Source of the DNA: Rhodopirellula sp.
Lineage (GTDB): Bacteria > Planctomycetota > Planctomycetia > Planctomycetales > Planctomycetaceae
Direction: 5' to 3'
DNA: 33,211 nt
Assembly: GCA_013203845.1 (NCBI GenBank)
Contig: JABMPE010000333.1
Location: 1 to 33,211, forward strand
This document shows positions 25,766 to 33,211 of this stretch, piece by piece (within the stretch, counting starts at the first letter, position 1; every line of letters starts with the position of its first letter). Both the position numbers and the translations under genes were made by a program. Under the pieces are notes generated by a model. It was not told where the DNA came from. It saw only the letters and a list, made by a program, of their open reading frames with translations, and made no database searches.

Positions 25766-28700
25766 ATGGACCAGTTTGAGAATAAAAACCAGTCGGAAGA
25801 AACGCCGAACGGCACTGACTCCGCCAGACGGCCAGCCAGCGCCGCGCACGAGGTGACGATCGACTTTCCACAACCAGTGGCAACTTCCATCAACTCTTTT
25901 GGCGAAACGATCGTCACACGTCCGAAAACCACGGACGGAGCCGCGCTGTCAGAATGCAGCGACGGAAGCCGGTCAGGTAACAGCGATTCCGAGCCTGCCG
26001 AAGCGTCTGACGAACCGGTCGAGCAGATTGGAAAGTACAGAATTCGAGGCCTTCTCGGAAAAGGAGCCTTCGGAAAAGTCTACCGCGGATACGACCCTCA
26101 GCTGGATCGTGAAGTGGCGATCAAAGTGCCGGTCACGAAGGGCGGGAAGCCTCACGGTGACAGTCTGCTGCAGGAGTTTCAGCAGGAAGCCCGCAACCTG
26201 GCAAAGCTCAATCACACGGGCATTGTCACCGTACACGACGTCAGCGTTGACGAGGGCGTCTGCTATATCGTTTCGGAGTTTCTGGAAGGTCCCGATCTCA
26301 ACGAATGGCTGCAGGAGAACACGCTTTCTTGGCAGGATGCCGCTCGACTCACAGCTCAAATTGCCGACGCGCTGGCGTATGCCCATTCGCAAAGCACGGT
26401 GCATCGCGACCTCAAACCCGGAAACATCATTCTGACGCAACAGGCCGGTTCGATCCGTCCTGTCCTCGTCGACTTCGGTCTGGCACTGTCGGAAGGGCAG
26501 GTCGTGGGCTCTCAACTGGGAATCATTGCCGGCACGCCGAATTACATGTCGCCCGAACAGGCACGCGGCGAAGGTCATCGCATTGATGGCCGTACTGACA
26601 TCTACGCTCTGGGTGTCATTCTTTACCGCTTAGTGTCTGGCGAGCTTCCATTTTCCGGATCGAACCTTTCGCTCCTGCTGACTCAGATCATTGACGAAGA
26701 TCCTCGTCCGCCTCGACAGCTGAATCGATCTCTACCGCGTACCCTCGAACGAATCTGCCTGAAGGCAATGGCTCGGGATATCGTCGATCGTTACACGACG
26801 GCGGCTGACCTGGCCGACGATCTTCGGCAGATTCTGCAGGATGATCAGGTTCAGCAGAAACAGGCAACGTCTGCGGATACAAAGTCCCGGCATCGGGGTG
26901 CTGCTGTCAAAAGACAGGTCACTGTTCTCAACTGCGAATGTGAACTCTTCGAGTCGTCTGAGTTTCTGGAAGACCTCGATCCGGAAGAACAGCACGACCT
27001 GCTCCAGGATTACCAGGAACTGTGTCGAAGCGTTGTCGAAAAGTATGACGGCTCGATGATCAAAGCATCCGGAGCAGAACTGCTGGTGTGCTTTGGTTAT
27101 CCGACTGCTTACGAAGATGCGGCGCAGCGAGCCGTGCGAACCGGCCTGGAATTAATCGCTCGAATTAGTGAGATGCAATCGCGTCTCAAGCAAGAGCACG
27201 ACATCAGGTTTACCGCCTGGGCAGGAGTGCATACCGGTCCGGCGGTCCTGCAGGAAGACACCAAAGGCGATCTCTCGTTGACGGGTGGAGCCGGGACGGT
27301 GGCTTCGAATCTCGATCGAGTCGCCGAGGAAAACGCCGTCGTCATTACGGATTCCACTCATCGACTGGTACAGGGATATTTCATCTGTGAAAGCCAGGGC
27401 CGGGCAAAGATCAAAGGCGCGTCCGAAAAGGTTGAGGTGTTTCTGGTTGAAGGTGAGAGTGAAGCACGCACACGGCTCGACCTCGTCGAGCCCGCGACGC
27501 TCACGCCGCTGATTGGTCGGGAAACCGAACTGGAGATTCTCAAGGATCTTTGGGAACAGGCCGACGAAGGCCTCGGTCAGGTCGTGTGCGTTCTTGGTGA
27601 AGCAGGACTTGGCAAATCCCGCCTCGTTCGCGAACTCAGCGAGTATGTCATCGACGCAGCTGGTTCAGGGGATGCCGACGCGCGAACACCCGTTATTGAG
27701 TGGCGCTGCTCGCCGTTCTTTCAGAACACGGGACTGAATCCGGCCATCGAATGTTTCGGAAGGCTGCTGGGTTTCAGTCGGGAAGCTTCGCCGGCTCGTC
27801 GCTTTGAGATTCTCAGCTCGCACCTGGATGAGCTCGGGCTGGGAGATGACGAAACTGTCTGGCTGATCTCAACGTTGCTCGGTGTCCCCACCGAAGGACA
27901 CGTTCCTGCTCTCGTCCTGAGCCCGATGCGGCAGAAAGAACGAAGACTCGAAGTGCTGCTGAATTGGATTCGCGCGAATGCCGAGCAGAATTCAGTTCTG
28001 TTCATCGTGGAAGACCTGCACTGGGTTGACGCGACGTCGCTGGAACTGATTGGGATGTTGCTTGATCAGGGGCTGAACGACCGCCTGCTGTCACTGCTGA
28101 CGTTTCGGCCAGAATTCGAAACGCCCTGGGGCAGTCGCAGTAATCAGACTCAGCTGGCACTGAACCGACTGACTCGGCAGCAGATCGAGCAGATGGTCCA
28201 GTCGCGGCTGAAGGTCGACGATGTTCCCGCAGCGGTGTTGGCTCGAATAACAGAGCGCACCGAAGGCGTGCCGCTGTTTATCGAAGAGTTCTCGACGATG
28301 ATCGCCGAATCCGGAGCCATTGAAACGGTCGACGGCGTGACGATGATTACCGCCGAATTCGACATCGACGACATTCCGGCTACGCTGCAGGATCTGCTGG
28401 TTTCTCGACTCGACCGTCTCGGCAGTCGCACTGAAGTCGTCCAGATGGCAGCGACGCTCGGTCGCGAATTCAGTTACGAACTGATTCTGGCAGTGCTCGG
28501 CCTGGATGCGAATACGCTGCAGGAAGAACTCGAACGACTCGTCCAGGCGGAAGTCATCTTCCAGCAGGGGTTGCCTCCACAGGCGATCTACACGTTCAAA
28601 CACGCGTTGATTCAGGACGCGGCTTATTCGTCGCTCCTTCGAAAAAAGCTGCAGGAGAATCACCGGACGATTGGTGAGTGTTTCGAGAAGCAGTTTCCTC

Positions 28701-30055
28701 ACATCGTCGAATCGCAGCCGGCGCTGCTCGCTCATCACTTCACGGCCGCGGGCGTCACTGACAAGGCGATCAAATACTGGGAGATTGCCGGCAAGCGATC
28801 GCAGGCCAGCTTTGCCAACATTGAAGCACGGGATCAGTTTGAAAACGGGCTCAGGCTGGTGGCAACGCTCGACGAGTCTCCCGAGCGAGACCAGCAGGAA
28901 CTGGCGTTTCAGATTCCACTGGGTACGGTCATGACAATGGCTGGTGGCTGGGCGAATCCTGCCGTCGAGCAGGTTCATCTGCGTGCGCGCGAACTCTGCG
29001 AACGACTGGGTGAGGGCTCGCCGATCTTTCACGTCACGTGGGGCATGTGGGCATGGCGGTTGCTCCGCAGCGAACTCGAAATCGCTCACACGCTGGCGGA
29101 CGACGTGCTGTCACTCGCCGACGGTCGCGATGATGGTTACCTGATGGAAGGGTATTTCGCGAAAGAGGTCACGGCGTTGTTTCGAGGTGAACTGGATCGG
29201 TGCCTCGAATTCTGCGAACGAGGCATGGCACTTTACGACGAAGAGAGGTGCCGCTTCCACGCCGCAGTAACCGGGCAGAACGCCGGTTGCACGATCCTCG
29301 TTCATTGGGCGTGGTGCCTGTGGCTGTCCGGGTTTCCTGAGAAAGCAATTGAGACCGGGAAGAAAGCAGTTCAACTCGCAAACGATCTCAATACTCCATT
29401 CGATAAAGCATTTACGGCTTATCATCTGGGCTGCGTTTATCAACATTGTCTGATGGGCACACAGGCGCGAGAGTGTGGCGAAGTCGCGATCGCCATTGGC
29501 AGGGAGCAGGGCTTTGGAATCTGGCTGGCATTAGGGACGCTTTGCCGAGGATCCGGAATGGTTCTGGAAGGCCAACGAGTCGGTCGTGGCGTTGAACTCG
29601 TGAAACAGGGCTTCGACATCTATCGCGGAACCGGCGCAGAACTGTCGCTCACGCACTACCACACGGTGCTGGCTGAAGCTTACATGGCGACTGACCGAAT
29701 CGATGATGCCCGTCAGACGGTCGAAGACGGTCTGGCACTGGTCGAACGCTGCAGCGAGCGGTTCCACGAATCCAACCTGCACCGCCTGAAGGGCGAACTT
29801 CTGCTCGTGGCGTCGCCCGGCAACCGAACCGAAGCGATTGTCGAGTTCGAACAGGCTCTGGAAATTGCTCGCCGACAGAAGGCAACGTCATGGGAACTTC
29901 GTGCGGCGATCAGTCTCGCTCAGGTCTTGCAGGCAGATGGTCAGAGTTCACAGGCTCACGATCTTTTAAACACGGCCTTCTCAAAATTTACTGAAGGGTT
30001 CGATACACCTGATCTGGTTGAAGCCAGGTCGCTTCTGGGAGCACTCGTCGGATGA
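25766..30055 (+). CDS. Ser/Thr kinase / degenerate class III cyclase / STAND ATPase / TPR-like fusion
   Basis: This 1429-residue cytoplasmic signalling protein has AGGAG before its ATG. The kinase at residues 88-357 is complete: GKGAFGKV (98-105), VAIK (Lys120), HRDLKPGN (Asp215, Asn220), DFG (236-238) and MSPE. The cyclase-homology domain at about 383-562 keeps the fold markers (VTVLNC, LLVCFGYP, AVVI). It lacks the catalytic residues: the metal aspartates align with Glu391 and Ala437, and the Asn/Arg pair with Thr511 and Asn515. The ATPase has GEAGLGKS (611-618) and FIVEDLHWVD. Residues about 985-1425 are TPR-like helices. The order matches the kinase/cyclase fusions that NCBI names after TOMM peptide clusters, but no TOMM gene is present here. 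The stop overlaps the next start as ATGA. Targets and ligand are unknown. Confidence 0.9.
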   Translation: MDQFENKNQSEETPNGTDSARRPASAAHEVTIDFPQPVATSINSFGETIVTRPKTTDGAALSECSDGSRSGNSDSEPAEASDEPVEQIGKYRIRGLLGKGAFGKVYRGYDPQLDREVAIKVPVTKGGKPHGDSLLQEFQQEARNLAKLNHTGIVTVHDVSVDEGVCYIVSEFLEGPDLNEWLQENTLSWQDAARLTAQIADALAYAHSQSTVHRDLKPGNIILTQQAGSIRPVLVDFGLALSEGQVVGSQLGIIAGTPNYMSPEQARGEGHRIDGRTDIYALGVILYRLVSGELPFSGSNLSLLLTQIIDEDPRPPRQLNRSLPRTLERICLKAMARDIVDRYTTAADLADDLRQILQDDQVQQKQATSADTKSRHRGAAVKRQVTVLNCECELFESSEFLEDLDPEEQHDLLQDYQELCRSVVEKYDGSMIKASGAELLVCFGYPTAYEDAAQRAVRTGLELIARISEMQSRLKQEHDIRFTAWAGVHTGPAVLQEDTKGDLSLTGGAGTVASNLDRVAEENAVVITDSTHRLVQGYFICESQGRAKIKGASEKVEVFLVEGESEARTRLDLVEPATLTPLIGRETELEILKDLWEQADEGLGQVVCVLGEAGLGKSRLVRELSEYVIDAAGSGDADARTPVIEWRCSPFFQNTGLNPAIECFGRLLGFSREASPARRFEILSSHLDELGLGDDETVWLISTLLGVPTEGHVPALVLSPMRQKERRLEVLLNWIRANAEQNSVLFIVEDLHWVDATSLELIGMLLDQGLNDRLLSLLTFRPEFETPWGSRSNQTQLALNRLTRQQIEQMVQSRLKVDDVPAAVLARITERTEGVPLFIEEFSTMIAESGAIETVDGVTMITAEFDIDDIPATLQDLLVSRLDRLGSRTEVVQMAATLGREFSYELILAVLGLDANTLQEELERLVQAEVIFQQGLPPQAIYTFKHALIQDAAYSSLLRKKLQENHRTIGECFEKQFPHIVESQPALLAHHFTAAGVTDKAIKYWEIAGKRSQASFANIEARDQFENGLRLVATLDESPERDQQELAFQIPLGTVMTMAGGWANPAVEQVHLRARELCERLGEGSPIFHVTWGMWAWRLLRSELEIAHTLADDVLSLADGRDDGYLMEGYFAKEVTALFRGELDRCLEFCERGMALYDEERCRFHAAVTGQNAGCTILVHWAWCLWLSGFPEKAIETGKKAVQLANDLNTPFDKAFTAYHLGCVYQHCLMGTQARECGEVAIAIGREQGFGIWLALGTLCRGSGMVLEGQRVGRGVELVKQGFDIYRGTGAELSLTHYHTVLAEAYMATDRIDDARQTVEDGLALVERCSERFHESNLHRLKGELLLVASPGNRTEAIVEFEQALEIARRQKATSWELRAAISLAQVLQADGQSSQAHDLLNTAFSKFTEGFDTPDLVEARSLLGALVG

Positions 30056-31089
30056 GCACACTTGAAAATCCCCCCGCAAACGACCAGGAAATGATCGACG
30101 CGATTGTCGACTTTCAAATCAATCTGATGAAGCAGACAGATCCCTCTTACCGCGGCCAGCACCCCAAAATGCATGGCTGCGTTCGAGGCGAGTTTCGAGT
30201 TTTGGATTGTCTCGACACTGCGGATGCTGTCGGCATCTTTGCGAAACCATGCTGCTACCCTGTCTGGATTCGATTCTCAAACGGCTTCAGTCAGGACGAC
30301 CGCGCTCCGGACTTTCACGGAATGGCAATCAAGTTGATGGGCGTACCCGGCCAGAAACTGGGGGCCGAGAAACAGACACAGGACTTCCTGCTGATCGACT
30401 CACCGTACTTCTTCGCTGCTGACGTCGAGCGGCTGTGGCGATTCATGCTTCAGAAGGTGCAGTTCACTGTGCAGGGAATGAGCCCGCCAGATCAGATGAA
30501 GGCGCTCAGCGTCGATTTCCCTGCTGAGGTCGCTCGGTTTCTCAAAACCGTCAGTCCTGCTCCTGCTCCGCCGATCTGCGCTCGATACTGGAGCTGCGTG
30601 CCGTATCTTCTCGGCGATCAGGCAGTCAAGTACATGGTACAGCCGCGAGGCTTTGTAGAACGTGCCGCACCAGTAGACCTGTCAGTCTGTTCGCAGGACT
30701 ACGCAGGAGAGTCGCTCACCGAGAGCCTTTCATCATGTGCCAGTCCATTCATCCTGGATTTTCATGTCCAGCGACAGACGTGTCCGGAAGATGAGCCCGT
30801 AGAAGACGCGTCGGTTGAGTGGAAAACGCCGTTTACTCGGATCGCGGAACTCACGATTCCTGCCCACGAATTTAACACCGCCGCTCAGAATACGTTTGGT
30901 GAAAACCTGTCGTTTAACCCGTGGCACTCTCTGCCCGAACATCGACCACTTGGCGGACTCAATCGCTCCCGTAAAGTGGCCTACGAAAAGAGTTCACTGT
31001 TGCGTCACGAAACTCGTGGCGTACCAATGGTCGAACCTCGCCCCGACGACACGCCGGAATCCATTTTGAAGAGTAACGCGAAGCAGTAA
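30052..31089 (+). CDS. Catalase-family haem protein (y4iL-like)
   Basis: This 345-residue protein is shorter than a true catalase and has no signal peptide, so it is probably cytoplasmic. Family landmarks are KMHGCVRGEF (candidate distal His41), WIRFSNG, APDFHGMAIKLMG, DFLLIDSPYFF and, near the C-terminus, RKVAY (Arg307, Tyr311), which fits the RxxxY proximal haem ligand of catalases. The NNTP of classical catalases is IDSP here, so hydrogen peroxide dismutation may be weak or absent; some relatives of this fold act on fatty-acid hydroperoxides instead. The ATG overlaps the stop of the kinase/STAND gene (ATGA), which implies translational coupling. A di-haem cytochrome gene follows after a 179-base gap. 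The family is secure; the substrate is not. Confidence 0.88.
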   Translation: MSTLENPPANDQEMIDAIVDFQINLMKQTDPSYRGQHPKMHGCVRGEFRVLDCLDTADAVGIFAKPCCYPVWIRFSNGFSQDDRAPDFHGMAIKLMGVPGQKLGAEKQTQDFLLIDSPYFFAADVERLWRFMLQKVQFTVQGMSPPDQMKALSVDFPAEVARFLKTVSPAPAPPICARYWSCVPYLLGDQAVKYMVQPRGFVERAAPVDLSVCSQDYAGESLTESLSSCASPFILDFHVQRQTCPEDEPVEDASVEWKTPFTRIAELTIPAHEFNTAAQNTFGENLSFNPWHSLPEHRPLGGLNRSRKVAYEKSSLLRHETRGVPMVEPRPDDTPESILKSNAKQ

Positions 31090-31268
31090 ATCCGCTCAGA
31101 CTTTTTGCATTTTGCAGCTCACGCAGTTCCGGCAATCTTTCGGTGCCGACGGAGGAATGTCCCTCATGAAATCGGCGGCGAACCGCCCTTCGAGCTGTTC
31201 AAACTCAAATGAACGTTTAACCTGAAAGTTCGACCTTACTGTTTGTCATGTTCTATGCGGAGCCATCG

Positions 31269-32948
31269 ATGACGAAGCCTCACATTCAGCATCCTGTCAC
31301 CCGGTTGTGTTTTGCCCTGGCCATCACGCTTTGTACATCGCTGATTCCAGTGCAGGCTCAAACGCTGACATATCTCGATCAGGGCTGGGATGACGATACA
31401 CGGCAGCAGTTCTACTACACGCCGCAAGGGTCAGAACTGATTCGCTACAGCTGGTTCATGGCTCTCGAACAGCCTGACTGCGCCTGCCTGTTTCGAGACA
31501 ATGATTACCTCGCCAGTTTCAAGTTTCTGCCGAACGCGCCGAACAAGTACAACCCCGATGGCTTGCCCGTCGGATTCGTCGGGGAAGATCGTCAGGCCAA
31601 AGATCGCTGGCTGGGAATGACCTGTGCGGCCTGTCACACAACGCAGCTTGAATTTGGCGGAAAAACTGTTCGAGTTGATGGCGGCACGACGCTGGCCGAC
31701 ATGATCGCCTTTCAGCGTGCTCTCGTCGACGCCGTCAGTGCGACGCTTCGACAGGACGAGAAATTCTGCCGATTCGGCTGGAGAGTTCTTGGGCCGACCG
31801 CAACGGTTGAGCAATTCGTCGAACTTCGCACGGAACTGAAAGAGGGGCTTGCCGGGCTCGCTGACTGGGCCGCTCACAGTCGTCCGGCAAACGCTACTGG
31901 ATTCGGGAACTGGGACGCTGTCAACATCCTGATGAACAAGATCAACGCTGACGCTCTCAATGAACCGGCAAATAACCGAACTCCACAAGTACCCGTCAGC
32001 TTTCCGTCCATCTGGCAGTCCAACGAGATGGATCGAATTCTGTGGAACGCTTCGGTTCACAATCTGACTCTGCGAGAAATCGGTGAAGTCGTCATCGTGT
32101 TTGGGAACGCTAAGGTGACGGCGACTGATCAGGGACTGCACATGACGTCCAGCGCTGATCTCCCTGGTCTTCAGAAGATTTACGACGCTGTTGGAGAACT
32201 GGAGCCGCCGCGCTGGCCGGAAGACGTCATGGGGATTCTTGATGCAAAGAAGCTGGAACTGGGAGCGAAGATCTACGAGCGGGAAGGCTGTGCGGCATGC
32301 CACGCCAACAAGCCGCCTTATCCAATGACGAAGCCAAACCAGTGGGGCAAGGAATTCATCAAAGTCTACCCAACCTCAATCGCACAGGTCGGGACCGATC
32401 CAGACTATGCGATGTACTTTGTGCAGCGAACGGCGAAGCCAGGGATCATGCTTCCAGCTTTTAAAGGCACTCCTTTTGAGAAAGCCGAAAACATGCCGGC
32501 TGCCGTTTTGTTCCTCGGAACCCTGGCCGGTATCACGATGTCCGAAATCAAAGCGATGGGTGTTGCGGAAGACGAGATTCCTTACTGGCTCGGCTATCGC
32601 GACATGCCGACGCTGCCAAAGACCGAAGCGGAACTGAACGCTCTCGTGCAAAGCCTGCTGGTTTACAAGGCGGCTCCGTTGGCCGGCGTCTGGGCGAGCG
32701 CTCCGTACCTGCACAACGCCTCGGTGCCAACACTGTACGACCTGCTGCTGCCCGCTGATCAGCGACCGAAGTCCTTTACTTTGGGCAATCGTGAATACGA
32801 CGCCAGCAAAGTCGGTTACAGGACCGATGGCGGCGGCTACACGTTCGATACAACTCTGAAAGGTTTTTCGAATGTCGGCCACGAATACGGCACGAAGATC
32901 ACCAAAGAAGAACGCTGGGCACTGGTTGAGTATTTGAAATCGATGTAG
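31269..32948 (+). CDS. Exported di-haem cytochrome c, peroxidase/RoxA-like family
   Basis: This protein has 559 residues from the ATG at 31269, which has CGGAG seven bases upstream; the ATG at 31248 gives seven extra residues and is less likely. The signal peptide ends IPVQAQ. Two haem c sites are visible, CAACH at 119-123 and CAACH at 341-345. The region YKAAPLAGVWASAPYLHNAS and the following PTLYDLLLPADQRP are typical of planctomycete and proteobacterial di-haem proteins annotated as cytochrome c peroxidase, a family that also contains the rubber oxygenase RoxA. It should act in the periplasm or at the surface on peroxide or an oxidisable organic substrate. The catalase-family gene lies just upstream on the same strand. 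I cannot decide between peroxidase and oxygenase chemistry. Confidence 0.9.
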   Translation: MTKPHIQHPVTRLCFALAITLCTSLIPVQAQTLTYLDQGWDDDTRQQFYYTPQGSELIRYSWFMALEQPDCACLFRDNDYLASFKFLPNAPNKYNPDGLPVGFVGEDRQAKDRWLGMTCAACHTTQLEFGGKTVRVDGGTTLADMIAFQRALVDAVSATLRQDEKFCRFGWRVLGPTATVEQFVELRTELKEGLAGLADWAAHSRPANATGFGNWDAVNILMNKINADALNEPANNRTPQVPVSFPSIWQSNEMDRILWNASVHNLTLREIGEVVIVFGNAKVTATDQGLHMTSSADLPGLQKIYDAVGELEPPRWPEDVMGILDAKKLELGAKIYEREGCAACHANKPPYPMTKPNQWGKEFIKVYPTSIAQVGTDPDYAMYFVQRTAKPGIMLPAFKGTPFEKAENMPAAVLFLGTLAGITMSEIKAMGVAEDEIPYWLGYRDMPTLPKTEAELNALVQSLLVYKAAPLAGVWASAPYLHNASVPTLYDLLLPADQRPKSFTLGNREYDASKVGYRTDGGGYTFDTTLKGFSNVGHEYGTKITKEERWALVEYLKSM

Positions 32949-33002
32949 CCGCCAGCTCTCGCAATATCAGGACGTGCTTTCCCTTCAACCAGTTCGATCA
33001 GC

Positions 33003-33211
33003 TTACGCCAGCACTTCAGAAACGACCTCGCCATGCACGTCGGTCAGGCGGAATCGACGGCCCTGGTAGCGGAACGTGAGCCGTTCATGATCGATGCCCA
33101 TCAGACGCAGAATCGTCGCGTGCAGGTCGTGAATGTGGACGGGATTCTCGACCACGTTGTACCCGTAGGGGTCGGTCTCGCCGTAGGTTGTTCCGCCTTT
33201 GATTCCGCCGC
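33003..33211 (-). CDS. DUF1501 protein, C-terminal 68 residues only
   Basis: The frame enters from the right edge and stops at 33003-33005. The visible residues include [39 protein letters not shown] and [17 protein letters not shown], the standard C-terminus of DUF1501 proteins. It keeps the HIHDLHAT segment that the full-length DUF1501 at 18018 shows only as a divergent form, so it belongs to a different subgroup. Its partner gene probably lies outside the window. It is convergent with the cytochrome gene across a 54-base gap with no clear terminator. Confidence 0.9.
   Translation of the reverse strand, partial: GGIKGGTTYGETDPYGYNVVENPVHIHDLHATILRLMGIDHERLTFRYQGRRFRLTDVHGEVVSEVLA

Noticed and set aside
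25766..30055. A TOMM (thiazole/oxazole-modified peptide) biosynthetic cluster suggested by the kinase/cyclase fusion
   Set aside because: No cyclodehydratase, dehydrogenase or precursor peptide gene is visible in the window.
31174..31187. GGCGG-cgaa-CCGCC hairpin between the catalase-like and cytochrome genes
   Set aside because: The stem is only five pairs and no T tract follows, so I do not call a terminator.

Overview
The window looks like a chromosomal segment of a bacterium of the phylum Planctomycetota. The evidence is the mix of planctomycete-typical families: a DUF1549/DUF1553 plus DUF1501 gene pair, a second DUF1501 gene at the right edge, two very large secreted DUF1581/DUF1583-type proteins, and a giant secreted protein built of carboxypeptidase-regulatory-like domains. 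I cannot name the genus. I see no tRNA, rRNA, CRISPR array, transposase or phage gene.

Positions 1-16335 hold five same-strand genes with short gaps, probably one transcription unit. They are the 3' end of a charged helical protein, a prenyltransferase/squalene-cyclase-like repeat protein, a DUF1583 protein, a 1579-residue multi-domain protein with two thioredoxin folds that lack their cysteines, and a 2008-residue DUF1583 protein that carries two copies of the same module and a C-terminal beta-propeller. All but the first start with export signals and look like envelope proteins.

Positions 16336-17976 are the most interesting part. The gene for the first enzyme of aromatic amino acid synthesis (DAHP synthase, aroF type, 16710-17726) is preceded by a long leader with every element of a classical ribosome-mediated attenuator. 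There is a promoter-like pair of hexamers, a short open frame with a Trp-Phe-Phe-Tyr-Phe-Gly-Phe codon run (16535-16555), and its stop codon at 16577. There is also an antiterminator helix (16560-16574 with 16614-16628) that is mutually exclusive with an intrinsic terminator (16613-16648). I consider this a probable undescribed aromatic amino acid attenuator.

Positions 18018-22836 on the minus strand carry an RND/HlyD-type periplasmic adaptor with no pump beside it, then a DUF1549/DUF1553 haem-motif protein and its DUF1501 partner. The gap between the adaptor and the DUF1549 gene holds two short tandem duplications.

Positions 23172-32948 on the plus strand hold two tandem paralogues of a kinase/cyclase/STAND-ATPase fusion. 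The first has a degenerate kinase and ends inside the ATPase region. The second has an intact kinase and a TPR-like tail. The second gene overlaps by ATGA a catalase-family gene, which is followed by a di-haem cytochrome c of the peroxidase/RoxA-like kind. This may be a signalling-plus-peroxide-chemistry module. A minus-strand DUF1501 gene runs off the right edge.
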